Shown one piece after another: positions 20,183 through 30,068 of a DNA stretch of 64,000 nt. The stretch's first letter is position 1; the number at the start of each line of letters is the position of its first letter. The position numbers were made by a program, and so were the translations under genes. The DNA comes from Streptococcus cuniculi (GTDB lineage Bacteria; Bacillota; Bacilli; Lactobacillales; Streptococcaceae), in contig NZ_SPPD01000007.1 in assembly GCF_004570575.1 (NCBI RefSeq), positions 48,825 through 112,824 of the forward strand, written 5' to 3'. A model generated the notes under the pieces. That model ran no database searches. It saw only the letters and a program-made list of their open reading frames with translations, and was not told the DNA's origin.

Positions 20183-21433
20183 CTACATAACTCCTTCCAT
20201 AAAATAGACTGCCTGTAGTCGGACCAATTTTGCCACACGAATAACATCCTCTCTTGACATTTGATTGACAGATTTTATCCAGTCTTGTAAATCAAGTTGA
20301 CCCTCACCGAAAATAACCTTATTATAAGCTTGGTCAATCAGCTGGCTCTGCTTATCCTTAGACAGGGTAGCAGAATGAATCAGCATCATCTTTGTCAATT
20401 CTAATTCTTCATCTGTAAAGTAGCCCCTCTTTATATCCAACAATTGCTTACTAATCAGTCTCATGGCCTTTTTCCGATTATTCTTGTCAATGCCTGCGTA
20501 GACCTTCAAGAGCCCTGAAAAGATATTTAGGTGACTTCCGATTGTATAAGCAAGTCCTTCTTTTTCACGAACATTTGTAAATAATTTAGAATGAGCAAAT
20601 GCGCCAAACAAGCCATTAAAGACAATTAAAGGAATATTGTTGACATTATTGTAAATATACTGTAAATGGTAGGCCAACTCTAGAATTGATTGTCCTGCTT
20701 CCTTTCGTTCCATTTTTTCTCTAACAATAGTTGAAAAGGGCTGCTGGTAAATCCATTCTAGCTTGGGATTGCGGTAAGAAAAGCGAAAATCCTGTAGTCG
20801 CTTGATGACCATTTTCTGATTAACTTCTCCTGAAACAAAGAAATCAATCCGATCCAGATGAATCATATCCTGTAAAGCCTTGTAAACGGTTTGAGCAGTC
20901 TCTTTTTCTACTAACTCCCGTTTTCCAATCCGCGGAATTTTTAAGTGTTCATCTTCAAAAAAGAGAGATGCCAATTCCACATCTGCATGATAGAAATGAT
21001 CCTCAACCTCAGCATCAAGATAGTTCAATAAATTTGTCTGTTCAATCTCAAATAATTTTAACTCAAAACCATCTTTTTTTACCAAGGGCTTAAATAGGCT
21101 AGCATAGAGAAAATCAAGCAAGGAGAGTGTCAAATCTGTCTGATTCGGCAAGTAGCTGGACTTGATATACGATAGTTTTAGGTCAACATAATGAACCTTA
21201 CCCTTTCTTGAGACACTGGTGGAAAACTGTGCTCCGTACAAATCCGCTAAGCGTCGTTGAAATACATGTGAAGTCGGGTAAACTTGATTGGCAGTATCAA
21301 GGAGATTTGAAACCAACACCCGTCCAGCAACAGTCTCCTTATCCATAGGCGCAGCAAAACGGACCAAAATCTGATTGGTCGTAAACTTGTCTGCGGGAAT
21401 AAAATGAAGCTGGACACCTTCTTGTAATTTCAT
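20183..21433 (-). CDS. yfmF: M16 family non-catalytic partner YfmF-like
   Basis: A 416-residue M16-fold protein. The position where HxxEH would occur (around LVSNLLDTANQVYPT) has no zinc ligands, so it is a structural partner of YfmH. The C-terminal M16 half contains FTNVREKEGLAYTIG, the Arg-Tyr-like motif of the family. It is transcribed with yfmH and divergent from yaaA-recF. The start codon overlaps no other gene. Confidence 0.88.
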   Translation of the reverse strand: MKLQEGVQLHFIPADKFTTNQILVRFAAPMDKETVAGRVLVSNLLDTANQVYPTSHVFQRRLADLYGAQFSTSVSRKGKVHYVDLKLSYIKSSYLPNQTDLTLSLLDFLYASLFKPLVKKDGFELKLFEIEQTNLLNYLDAEVEDHFYHADVELASLFFEDEHLKIPRIGKRELVEKETAQTVYKALQDMIHLDRIDFFVSGEVNQKMVIKRLQDFRFSYRNPKLEWIYQQPFSTIVREKMERKEAGQSILELAYHLQYIYNNVNNIPLIVFNGLFGAFAHSKLFTNVREKEGLAYTIGSHLNIFSGLLKVYAGIDKNNRKKAMRLISKQLLDIKRGYFTDEELELTKMMLIHSATLSKDKQSQLIDQAYNKVIFGEGQLDLQDWIKSVNQMSREDVIRVAKLVRLQAVYFMEGVM

Positions 21434-21506
21434 GTATAACCTCTCTAAAACATTCTAGCTTCAATTATACCATTTTATGATATAATTAACTGAAATGAGG
21501 TAATTT

Positions 21507-21893
21507 ATGGACTACAAATTATACGAAGAATACATTCTTTTACAAGCATTGTTAAAAGAAGTTGGAGTCATCCAAAGCGGAGGAGCTATTAAGGGATTTT
21601 TACAGGAATTCCCCGTATTTTTTAATGGTGAAAAAGAAGAACGTAGACGCAAAAAAATCCATATTGGGGATATCATCAGCATTCCAAGTCACGATGTAAA
21701 CATTACAATAGTCGCACCAACAGAAGCTGAACAAAGAGAATATGAGGAAGATAAGGCTGAAAAAGAACTGGTCGCTCAACTTGTCAAACAGCTCAATGCA
21801 CAAAATAAAAAGAGCAAACCACAACCCACTTCTTCTCATAAGACCAATAAGAATAGACAGAAAAAAGCACCTGTCCGCTTTCCAGGTACCTAA
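21507..21893 (+). CDS. yaaA: S4-domain protein YaaA
   Basis: A 128-residue protein whose first 75 residues match the S4-like RNA-binding protein found next to recF in Firmicutes ([26 protein letters not shown], then [12 protein letters not shown]). The C-terminal tail is lysine, glutamine and asparagine rich, longer than in minimal homologues and probably disordered. The ATG has a GAGGT site. recF starts 2 bases after the stop, so the two are an operon. Confidence 0.9.
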   Translation: MDYKLYEEYILLQALLKEVGVIQSGGAIKGFLQEFPVFFNGEKEERRRKKIHIGDIISIPSHDVNITIVAPTEAEQREYEEDKAEKELVAQLVKQLNAQNKKSKPQPTSSHKTNKNRQKKAPVRFPGT

Positions 21894-21895
21894 GC

Positions 21896-22987
21896 ATGTG
21901 GCTCGAATCATTACATTTACAGCATTTTCGCAATTACCAAGAACTGGATATTGACTTTCATAATGGATTAAATGTCTTTTTGGGACAAAATGCCCAAGGT
22001 AAAACCAATATCTTGGAAAGTATCTATTTCTTAGCCCTTACGCGTAGCCATCGCACACGGATTGACAAGGATTTAATGCAGTTTCAACAGAAACATCTTG
22101 CTATCAGCGGTTTACTCCACCGTCAATCTGGCACACTTCCACTTGACATCAACTTGACAGAAAAGGGACGGATTACCAAACTCAATCACCTCAAGCAGTC
22201 TAAATTATCGGACTATATCGGGAATATGAATGTTGTTCTTTTTGCCCCAGAAGATTTACAGCTGATTAAAGGTGCTCCTGCACTCAGAAGAAAATTCATT
22301 GATGTCGAATTGGGCCAAATCAAGCCAATCTACTTGTCTGATTTATCTAATTACAACCATATTCTCAAGCAGCGAAATACCTATCTTAAATCCTCAGATA
22401 AAATCGATGAAACCTTTCTCTCTGTCTTAGACCAGCAATTAGCTGAATACGGCAGCAAGGTCATTTTACAGCGAATAGAATTTCTAAAAAAACTAGAGTT
22501 CTTTGGCAATCAAAAAGTCCTAGAAATCTCGGAACAACGTGAGGAATTGACCGTCCAATATCAATCTTCTATCAAGTTTACAGAGATTGACAACTTGGTT
22601 GACGTATTCTTGACAGAGCTAACAAACTGTCGGAAACGAGATTTGTTCAAAAAAAATACAGGTGTGGGACCCCATCGCGATGATATTGCCTTTTTACTAA
22701 ACGGTGTCAATGCCCATTATGGAAGTCAGGGACAGCATCGCAGTCTTGTCCTATCTCTCAAGTTAGCTGAGATTGAACTGATGAAAGAAGTTACTCGCGA
22801 ATACCCTATCTTGTTGCTTGACGATGTGATGAGTGAACTAGACAACAATCGTCAAGTCAAATTGCTAGAAACCATTTCACATACGATCCAGACCTTTATT
22901 ACAACGACCAGTCTGGATCACCTATCAAGACTCCCCGATCAAGTCAAAATCTTTACCGTCAAGCAAGGACAAATTGAGGAAACATAA
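21896..22987 (+). CDS. recF: DNA replication and repair protein RecF
   Basis: A 363-residue SMC-like ATPase that helps RecA load at gaps. Walker A is [12 protein letters not shown] (about residues 30-41), the ABC signature region is [17 protein letters not shown], and Walker B is [12 protein letters not shown]. Length is standard. In many Firmicutes recF lies beside dnaN; here it is about 26 kb away, near guaB, which is the streptococcal arrangement. Confidence 0.96.
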   Translation: MWLESLHLQHFRNYQELDIDFHNGLNVFLGQNAQGKTNILESIYFLALTRSHRTRIDKDLMQFQQKHLAISGLLHRQSGTLPLDINLTEKGRITKLNHLKQSKLSDYIGNMNVVLFAPEDLQLIKGAPALRRKFIDVELGQIKPIYLSDLSNYNHILKQRNTYLKSSDKIDETFLSVLDQQLAEYGSKVILQRIEFLKKLEFFGNQKVLEISEQREELTVQYQSSIKFTEIDNLVDVFLTELTNCRKRDLFKKNTGVGPHRDDIAFLLNGVNAHYGSQGQHRSLVLSLKLAEIELMKEVTREYPILLLDDVMSELDNNRQVKLLETISHTIQTFITTTSLDHLSRLPDQVKIFTVKQGQIEET

Positions 22988-23012
22988 AAAGCTGGATTTA
23001 CCAGCTTTTTTT
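22986..23012. terminator. Terminator of recF
   Basis: AAAAAGCTGG / CCAGCTTTTTTT form a 10-bp stem with a 5-base loop immediately after the recF stop codon. Confidence 0.9.
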
Positions 23013-23106
23013 ATTTCATTATTTGCACCTGTAGTTGCAGTAGGCGTATTGAGGGCAGACATTTAAATACCAGATTGGAATAGGACAAGGGTTTAGGGTT
23101 TAGGAT

Positions 23107-23970
23107 TTAGGCTTTTACCATACCTAATAAGACAGCACCAATAATAAAGCACGCAATTCCGATACTCATCCAGCGCATTTCCTTTTTGGTCTTAGTCTCC
23201 CCTAAGAAAAGAATGCCGCCAATAATGGAGATAATCGTCCCGAGTTGTGAGAAACTAAAGGCGATGGCCAGGCCTGCCTTAGCGGCTGCTAAGAGTATAA
23301 AGATATTTCCAATTCCCCACATGAAACCGACCAGAGCATTTTTAAGGACAACCGCCTCCAGCGGGGTGTGGAATTTCATAAAGACCATGGCACCTAGTAC
23401 CATACCGACAGCCATGGGAAGGGTGACTGCTAATACATCAAAGTGCATGATGTTATTAAATAAAATCGTATAGGATAAGTAACCTGCGGTCGAGTAAGTG
23501 AGGGCGCTGAACCCCTTTCTAAACTCAGGATTAGCAGATGCTTGACTCTTCTCCGTATCTTGCTTACTGGTGAAGTAGAAGCCAATGACAAGCAGCAACA
23601 AGGCTACAATCCCTAAGAAAAATTGAGTCGGCTGACTCCATTCTCCAAAGATGACGGCACCAACCAAGCTACCCAAAACCAGCTGGGATCCACTTGATAA
23701 GGGGTTTGCAACGGACACCCCCATATACTGCATGGCGCGAAACTGCCCATATTGCCCCATGGACCAGAGCATACCACCAATGATTCCAACCCCCCATAGG
23801 GAAACAGACATTTCTGGTTTGACAATGAGCCAAACAGCCAGCGCAAACAAGAGCGCTCCAAGCGTCATTCCAAAGGTTTGCTGGGTGGGTCTACCACCAA
23901 TCTTATTACTGACAAACCCAATACTCCCCCATGCGACCATGGGAACAAGCGCATATAAAATTCCCTGCAT
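23107..23970 (-). CDS. GRP-family sugar permease (GlcU/RhaT-like)
   Basis: A 287-residue polytopic protein with about ten hydrophobic helices. The N-terminal ALVPMVAWGSIGFVSNKIGG and the later AMQYMGVSVANPLSSGSQLV segments match the glucose/ribose porter family (GlcU). It should move a sugar across the membrane with protons; the sugar is not defined by sequence. It is a single gene with its own AAGGAGAAGAG site, preceded by a 13-bp perfect inverted repeat that may control it. Confidence 0.85.
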   Translation of the reverse strand: MQGILYALVPMVAWGSIGFVSNKIGGRPTQQTFGMTLGALLFALAVWLIVKPEMSVSLWGVGIIGGMLWSMGQYGQFRAMQYMGVSVANPLSSGSQLVLGSLVGAVIFGEWSQPTQFFLGIVALLLLVIGFYFTSKQDTEKSQASANPEFRKGFSALTYSTAGYLSYTILFNNIMHFDVLAVTLPMAVGMVLGAMVFMKFHTPLEAVVLKNALVGFMWGIGNIFILLAAAKAGLAIAFSFSQLGTIISIIGGILFLGETKTKKEMRWMSIGIACFIIGAVLLGMVKA

Positions 23971-23993
23971 CTCTTCTCCTTTACATCTACTTT

Positions 23994-24024
23994 ACAACCT
24001 TGTAAACAGTCTTTACAAGGTTGT
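23994..24024. promoter_or_regulatory. Long perfect inverted repeat upstream of the sugar permease gene
   Basis: Two 13-base arms, ACAACCTTGTAAA and TTTACAAGGTTGT, are exact complements around a 5-base centre. It ends 24 bases before the permease start codon. It may be an operator or an mRNA hairpin in the leader. There is no U-run, so it is not a terminator. Confidence 0.6.
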
Positions 24025-24226
24025 CCCTCTTTGTTATTCCAACTGATACTCTCTAACAACCCGAACCCGACTAGCTCCCATAAGGAAACGATAGCTAAGA
24101 CTGCAATAGCAACTTTCTTGAAGGTAAAGACCCCATTCTAAGAAAAATAAGTCAATCGGTGGTTTGCGAGTATCAATAAAAATACGGCTCTATATTCTAA
24201 CACATTGAGCTACCTTTTGTAAAGAA

Positions 24227-24252
24227 AACCCCTTGAAGCAGTCCAAGGGGTT
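24227..24252 (-). terminator. Terminator of guaB
   Basis: AACCCCTTG / CAAGGGGTT form a perfect 9-bp stem followed by UUUUCUUU on the minus strand, shortly after the guaB stop codon. Confidence 0.9.
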
Positions 24253-24260
24253 ATATGCTA

Positions 24261-25763
<1,503 letters not shown>

Positions 25764-25800
25764 TTATTTTCCAGCTCCACAAGCTGATTTTATTTTAAAT

Positions 25801-25828
25801 ATCATACCATTTTGAAATCATTTGTCAA
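25801..25828 (-). promoter_or_regulatory. guaB promoter with upstream AAAACGAA motifs
   Basis: TTGACA (25823-25828, minus strand), 16-base spacer, TATGAT (25801-25806). Two AAAACGAAY motifs in opposite orientation lie at about 25831-25842 and 25893-25901. They resemble PurR-box half-sites, but the match is partial. Confidence 0.6.
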
Positions 25829-25939
25829 ATATTATTCGTTTTAAATTTCAATTTTTCCTGTAAATCAAATGGGTAAGGAAGAAATTTCTTTATAAAACGA
25901 ACTTTTTTACTATATTTTATTATTTTGTTCAGAAAAAAG

Positions 25940-25958
25940 GTAGAAATCTTCTTTCTAC
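25940..25958 (-). terminator. Terminator of trpS
   Basis: GTAGAAA / TTTCTAC is a perfect 7-bp stem with a 5-base loop, followed by CUUUUUUC on the minus strand. It includes the trpS stop codon. Confidence 0.75.
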
Positions 25959-27001
25959 TCTTTCGAATATTTGGATTTATCAAAATAATGCAAGCCCATG
26001 GCCGCTTTGACTTCTGATAGTGTTTGGGCAGCTACCTGCCGAGCTTTTTCACTTCCTTTCTGGAGCATCCTATACACTTCTCCCATATCCTTGGCAAACT
26101 CCAAGCGGCGCTCCCGAATCGGACCTAATTCCCGGTCTAAGATTTCTAATAAATAGCGTTTTGTCTTAACATCTCCTAGACCACCCTGCTTGTAATGCTC
26201 TTTCATCGCCTCAATTTCAGCCTTGTCTTCCTCACGACCAAAAACGTCTAGATAATGAAAGACCATATTACCCTCAACCTTACCCGGATCTTCAACCTTA
26301 ATGTGGTCAGGGTCTGTATACATGCTCATGACTTTCTTCTTGAGCGTATCCATATCATCAGATAGATAAATCCCGTTATTGAGCGATTTAGACATCTTGG
26401 CATTGCCGTCTAGTCCGGGGAGCCGTCCAGCCCCCTCATGTGTCGGATAGATTCCTTCTGGCTCTACGAGAACATCTGTCTGGTAGGCATAGTTAAAACT
26501 ACGGACAATTTCACGGGTCTGCTCAATCATCGGTTTTTGGTCAACCCCAACTGGTACATAATTTGCTTTAAAAGCTGTAATATCTGCTGCTTGGGCAATC
26601 GGATAAACTAAAAATCCTGTCGGAATACTTTCACCAAAACCTTTTTGAGCAATCTCAGTCTTAACGGTTGGATTCCGTTCCAAACGTCCCAGCGAAACCA
26701 AATTCATGTAATACATGGACAACTCAGCCAATTCTGGAATTTGACTTTGAATGAAAATCGTTGATTTTTCAGGATCAAGTCCCGCTGCTAGATAATCTAA
26801 AGCCACTTGACCAATTGATTCTACAATCTTTTGTGGCTCCTTGGCATGGTCTGTCAAAGCTTGCTGATCTGCCAGAAAGACAAACATGTTGTACTTTCCT
26901 TCATTTTGCAGACGAACACGATTTTGTAAACTGCCGACATAATGCCCGATATGTAGTTTCCCAGTCGGACGGTCCCCTGTTAAGATAATTGGTTTTGTCA
27001 T
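25955..27001 (-). CDS. trpS: Tryptophanyl-tRNA synthetase
   Basis: A 348-residue class I synthetase that charges tRNA-Trp. The HIGH motif is [12 protein letters not shown] and the KMSKS motif is NAKMSKSL; the long Streptococcus/Lactobacillus-type C-terminus is present. The coding sequence is intact. Everything upstream of the start codon belongs to an integrated island: an island-encoded AAAGGAGAAC site drives translation and the nearest upstream gene is the integrase. The original promoter and T-box leader with a second copy of the first codons are at 37716-38005. Confidence 0.97.
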   Translation of the reverse strand: MTKPIILTGDRPTGKLHIGHYVGSLQNRVRLQNEGKYNMFVFLADQQALTDHAKEPQKIVESIGQVALDYLAAGLDPEKSTIFIQSQIPELAELSMYYMNLVSLGRLERNPTVKTEIAQKGFGESIPTGFLVYPIAQAADITAFKANYVPVGVDQKPMIEQTREIVRSFNYAYQTDVLVEPEGIYPTHEGAGRLPGLDGNAKMSKSLNNGIYLSDDMDTLKKKVMSMYTDPDHIKVEDPGKVEGNMVFHYLDVFGREEDKAEIEAMKEHYKQGGLGDVKTKRYLLEILDRELGPIRERRLEFAKDMGEVYRMLQKGSEKARQVAAQTLSEVKAAMGLHYFDKSKYSKE

Positions 27002-27002
27002 G
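26985..27002. repeat. attL core of the island, at the trpS start codon
   Basis: ATAATTGGTTTTGTCATG on the plus strand covers the first codons of trpS (MTKPII) and recurs exactly at 37716-37733. With two mismatches the similarity extends 12 bases further through the ribosome binding site. It is the direct repeat expected from site-specific integration. Confidence 0.85.
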
Positions 27003-27075
27003 ATGTTCTCCTTTATTGTCTATAAACGTTGATTTAATAGGCTTTTTCAGAGGTTTACACTCTAAAAAATATAAA

Positions 27076-27097
27076 TTTGTTCACCTTTTTGTGGACT
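27076..27097. repeat. Integrase-end direct repeat, left copy
   Basis: A 22-base sequence (TTTGTTCAC, a T-rich centre, then GTGGACT) recurs with one mismatch at 37589-37610, in the same orientation. The copies lie 75-105 bases inside the two att cores. They may be integrase arm-binding sites. This copy overlaps the integrase stop codon. Confidence 0.65.
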
Positions 27098-28241
27098 AAA
27101 GAGAATTGATAGCTTTTTCAAAATAGGAAACAGCTTCAGTTTCTTTATCTTTGGATAGGTGCGAGTAGATGTCTAATGTCATTGTTATATTAGCATGTCC
27201 TAGACGATATTGCAATTCTTTGTAGCTGATACCAGCATTCAGCAATAAACTAGCGTGAGTGTGTCGGAAAGCGTGAAAGGTAAAGCGAGGGATACCCGAT
27301 TCTTTGCAACGTCTATCCAGTGCCTCTTGCCTTGTTCCCATATTTTGATACTCTTTGGTTGGTGTAGCAAATACCACGGACGGAGAACGTTCCCCAACTT
27401 CTAAAAATATTAGCCGTTGGCGGTTCTGGTACTGTTTGAGTAGGAGAGCCGTTTTTTTGTCTATGCTGATTGTCCTTACCCCTGCTTTGCTCTTTGGGCT
27501 TCCTATGTGCTTTACAATGCGGTTATAATTCTTGGTGATACTGATTGTTCCTGTCTCTAGGTCAATATCAGACCACTCAAGGGCAACCAATTCACCAAAT
27601 CGACAACCAGTGGCAAGGAGAACACTGTATAGGACATAATCAAAGTAATAGCTATATTTTTGCTGAGATAACTTTTCCATATAATCCAGAAATATTTTCA
27701 AATCTTCGGGAGCAATGAACTTGATAGCCTTACGCCCCTCTTTTTGCTGAGCGGGCAGGATAATATCACGGGCTGGGTTGTATGGAATCAACTGCATAAC
27801 AACGGCATACTGAAGAATGCGCCGATTGATTGAATGAATCGATTTAAAATTTACCAGCTCTTTTGACAAGCTATTTACAAAATACTGTATGAACGCTGGG
27901 GTGATACTATCTAACTTCAAACTACCAAACGTTGGCAGTAGGTGCTTTTTGAATAAAAAGTAGGTATCGTGGTAGCTTTGGGGCTTCACGGTTAGCTTGT
28001 AGCTCTCAAGCCATAGTTCGGCTAACTCTTTATAATTGGCAACTTTTACCGACTTGTAGACCGTCGCACCGTTTTTCTCAAAATCCAGTTGCACATGTCT
28101 TGCTTTTTGGTTGACCTCTTTCTTGGTTCTTCCCGATACGGTGGTTTTGACTTTCTTACCCGTTACCTGGTCTACTCCCAGATAAACGCTAGCACGGTAC
28201 ACAGTCGTACCGTCTTTCTTTTTTACTTCTGTTATTTTCAT
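27096..28241 (-). CDS. int: Tyrosine-type site-specific integrase
   Basis: A 381-residue integrase. Residues 1-60 form an arm-binding domain (MKITEVKKKDGTTVYRASVY), about 65-165 the core-binding SAM-like domain and 175-375 the catalytic domain. Catalytic residues are R214 (TGCRFGEL), H323 and R326 (HAFRHTH), H349 (LGHAN) and nucleophile Y359 (DIYSHL), so it looks active. It lies against the left att site next to trpS, the expected place. Since trpS follows 94 bases downstream on the same strand with no clear terminator, int and trpS may be cotranscribed. Confidence 0.95.
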   Translation of the reverse strand: MKITEVKKKDGTTVYRASVYLGVDQVTGKKVKTTVSGRTKKEVNQKARHVQLDFEKNGATVYKSVKVANYKELAELWLESYKLTVKPQSYHDTYFLFKKHLLPTFGSLKLDSITPAFIQYFVNSLSKELVNFKSIHSINRRILQYAVVMQLIPYNPARDIILPAQQKEGRKAIKFIAPEDLKIFLDYMEKLSQQKYSYYFDYVLYSVLLATGCRFGELVALEWSDIDLETGTISITKNYNRIVKHIGSPKSKAGVRTISIDKKTALLLKQYQNRQRLIFLEVGERSPSVVFATPTKEYQNMGTRQEALDRRCKESGIPRFTFHAFRHTHASLLLNAGISYKELQYRLGHANITMTLDIYSHLSKDKETEAVSYFEKAINSL

Positions 28242-28258
28242 GATAAACCTTTCTAAAC

Positions 28259-28286
28259 ATCAGCAGGCAAGCCGTAAAGGTTTTAG
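28259..28286. repeat. 28-base island repeat, copy 1
   Basis: The segment with core CAGCAGGCAAGCCGTAA ends in GGTTTTAG and is preceded by CTAAAC, so the ends can pair. It matches 30736-30763 at 27 of 28 bases in the same orientation. A 12-base part (TCAGCAGGCAAG) recurs inverted at 37546-37557. This copy is in the integrase leader. Confidence 0.6.
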
Positions 28287-28420
28287 GTTATATCATGTTG
28301 AGCGTTACGAGAACGCCCCTGTTTCGTTTGTTTTGGGTAAGGTGGCTATTTCAATGTGGGATAAAGCACCTTTTTGCTTTCCAAATTTGGGAGAAAGCTA
28401 GTCCTAAGTTTTATCCCTCT

Positions 28421-28924
28421 TTATTGGTCAGAAGAACTAGGATTATTTTGTATTTCTTTTTCTAGTCGATATTTTACACCTCTTAAGTCATCTAAGATGA
28501 AACTAATTCTTGTTGGTATTGCATTTAGTTCTATATAATCCATCGGAGGAAGATTGGACATAAATTTTTCATTAGATATTATCCTTTCTAAAATTTTTAT
28601 ACAGGAAGATAATTGCCCTTCACTACTCAATAGCATATCGATAGAAAATATCTCATGTTCTATTTTTTGTCTTAAAATTTCATAGTCGCTAGCACCTCTT
28701 AAAGACAGGACTTCATAAAAAACATCATCTGAAAATGTTTCATATCCTAACAATTTCCCCACACTCACTCCAAAGTAATCTGCCAGCGTTTGCGCTTTGT
28801 CGGATTTGATGTCACGTTCTCCATTTTCCCAAGCTATAATAGTCCGCTTGGTAACACCTACTATATCGGCTAGCCCTTGCTGGGTTAAGCCTTTTTCTTT
28901 GCGTAATTCTTTCAATCTATTCAT
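28421..28924 (-). CDS. CI/Stl-like XRE-family repressor of the island
   Basis: A protein of about 167 residues. Residues 1-60 are a classic XRE helix-turn-helix (LKELRKEKGLTQQGLADIVGV, then ISxWENGE-like IIAWENGERD). The C-terminal 100 residues are helical and charged with no LexA/CI-type peptidase motif, so RecA-driven self-cleavage is unlikely. Relief by an antirepressor or helper-phage protein is more probable. ATG 28924 is preferred over 28942, which has no ribosome binding site. Divergent from the plus-strand operon across a region with three repeated operators. Confidence 0.85.
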   Translation of the reverse strand: MNRLKELRKEKGLTQQGLADIVGVTKRTIIAWENGERDIKSDKAQTLADYFGVSVGKLLGYETFSDDVFYEVLSLRGASDYEILRQKIEHEIFSIDMLLSSEGQLSSCIKILERIISNEKFMSNLPPMDYIELNAIPTRISFILDDLRGVKYRLEKEIQNNPSSSDQ

Positions 28925-28947
28925 AAACTCACGACCTTTCATCTATA

Positions 28948-28953
28948 ATTATA
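28948..28953 (-). promoter_or_regulatory. -10 box of the repressor promoter
   Basis: TATAAT on the minus strand lies 23 bases before the repressor start codon and adjoins a GTGATATAATTATAGAT half-operator. The -35 region is weak (TATACT), as in repressor-maintenance promoters. Confidence 0.5.
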
Positions 28954-28982
28954 TCACTATTTTTTTTGAAAGTATAGAAAAA

Positions 28983-29070
28983 GTGAAAAAAAATATCACA
29001 AATCTATTGACAAAAACAACTAAGTGATATAAAATAACACCATAACTTAAAAAGTGATGAAAAAAATCAC
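28983..29070. promoter_or_regulatory. Operator cluster of the island switch
   Basis: Three 17-base sites of form GTGA-N9-TCAC occur at 28983-28999, 29024-29040 (last half ACAC) and 29054-29070, with A/T-rich centres. The middle site overlaps the -10 box of the rightward promoter, so binding there would block it. This is a lambda-like right operator; the repressor at 28421-28924 is the natural ligand. Confidence 0.7.
29007..29035 (+). promoter_or_regulatory. Rightward early promoter of the island
   Basis: TTGACA (29007-29012), 17 bases, TAAAAT (29030-29035). The middle operator covers the spacer end and the -10 box. Confidence 0.75.
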
Positions 29071-29080
29071 CAAAAGAGTT

Positions 29081-29122
29081 TAGGCAGACACTCAATCTAT
29101 TCAACCTTTCACCGTCTGCCTA
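29081..29122 (+). promoter_or_regulatory. Hairpin in the early leader
   Basis: TAGGCAGAC and GTCTGCCTA are exact 9-base complements separated by 24 bases, between the operators and the first early gene. A U-poor tail argues against a terminator; it may stabilise the leader or bind a regulator. Confidence 0.4.
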
Positions 29123-29146
29123 TATTTTAGAAAAGGAGGTAAGCAC

Positions 29147-29332
29147 ATGCTGATTACAGAGGAAATGGCGGAGCGTGTACGGGTCAAGCGAGCGATTGAC
29201 CGTATTACAGCTAAGGCACTATCTGAAAAGTTAGGAATTACTCACGTCACCCTTGCGAAAGTTGAGCAGGGCGACTATGACGCACCACGGCGAATCTATC
29301 AGTCTGTTATGGATTGGCTAGATGAGAAGTAA
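29147..29332 (+). CDS. Small HTH protein (Cro/excisionase-like)
   Basis: A 61-residue protein that is almost entirely an XRE-type helix-turn-helix: VRVKRAIDRITAKALSEKLG, then THVTLAKVEQGDY. It is the first gene of the rightward operon, the place of Cro in lambdoid phages and of small regulators or excisionases in satellites. The AAAGGAGGT site is strong. Its role as anti-repressor of the switch or as recombination directionality factor is inferred from place only. Confidence 0.75.
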   Translation: MLITEEMAERVRVKRAIDRITAKALSEKLGITHVTLAKVEQGDYDAPRRIYQSVMDWLDEK

Positions 29333-29368
29333 CAGGAGAGCGACCAAGCAAACGAAAGGAGCCAATCA

Positions 29369-30025
29369 ATGCAAATTATCAAAAAAGAAAAAGGCGAATT
29401 TGGAGAAATTGAAATTGACTTTTTCCTAAGCAAAGATAGAGAAATCCTAGTCACTATCGAACAATTAACGCAGGGTTTTGGGTATCAGAGCCGTAGAGCT
29501 ATTGAGAAAATGCTAGAACGCAACCCATATTTAAGAGATAGTAAGTATTCCATTGTGACAAAGGTACCCTACAACACGGGCGGTACCCAAGAAACTCGCT
29601 TATTCAACAAACGAGGTATCTTTGAAATCGGTATGTTATCACGAACTGAAAAAGGGAAAATTTTCCGAGCTTGGATATACGAATATATCGAGGAATTGGA
29701 AAAAGAAAATGCCAATTTCAAGCTACAGCGTGCCTTGGAACATCCGAAGCGCAAAGAACTACATGAAGCAATCAAGAGCTGGGAACAAGCACCAAAGCAT
29801 GCGCATAGCACTGTTACTAATCTACTGCTGAAAGGTGCTAGCGGATTGAATAAAAAGCAACTTATGGCTGAACGTGGCGGATATAATGGCATTGACAGCC
29901 TAACCAGTGACGAGCTAGTCAGATACCAGGCACTAGAGGATATGGCAATCGCTATGATCAACCTAGGCATGACTTATAGCGACATCAAGGCAATGACATT
30001 CAGACCAAAAGAAAAACACACCTAA
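29369..30025 (+). CDS. BRO-family phage antirepressor-like protein
   Basis: A 218-residue protein. The N-terminal ~110 residues resemble a BRO-N/antirepressor DNA-binding domain (REILVTIEQLTQGFGYQSRRAIEKML, then ETRLFNKRGIFEIGMLSRTEKGKIFRAWIYEYIEEL). A charged helix follows, then a C-terminal helical domain (about 135-215) ending KAMTFRPKEK. Such proteins often counteract CI-like repressors. In an island whose repressor lacks a cleavage domain, this is a good candidate for the inducing partner. The AAAGGAGCC site sets the start. Confidence 0.7.
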   Translation: MQIIKKEKGEFGEIEIDFFLSKDREILVTIEQLTQGFGYQSRRAIEKMLERNPYLRDSKYSIVTKVPYNTGGTQETRLFNKRGIFEIGMLSRTEKGKIFRAWIYEYIEELEKENANFKLQRALEHPKRKELHEAIKSWEQAPKHAHSTVTNLLLKGASGLNKKQLMAERGGYNGIDSLTSDELVRYQALEDMAIAMINLGMTYSDIKAMTFRPKEKHT

Positions 30026-30068
30026 TAGCGTGCGAGAGCGACCAAACAAAATAGAAACGAGGTACACA

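Noticed and set aside
23865..24170. Open minus-strand frame upstream of the sugar permease, with a possible membrane helix (AIAVLAIVSLWELVG) and a CKDCLQGCK segment
   Set aside because: It has no ATG or GTG start in frame with a ribosome binding site. Its cysteine segment is encoded by the 13-bp inverted repeat, and it runs into the permease frame.
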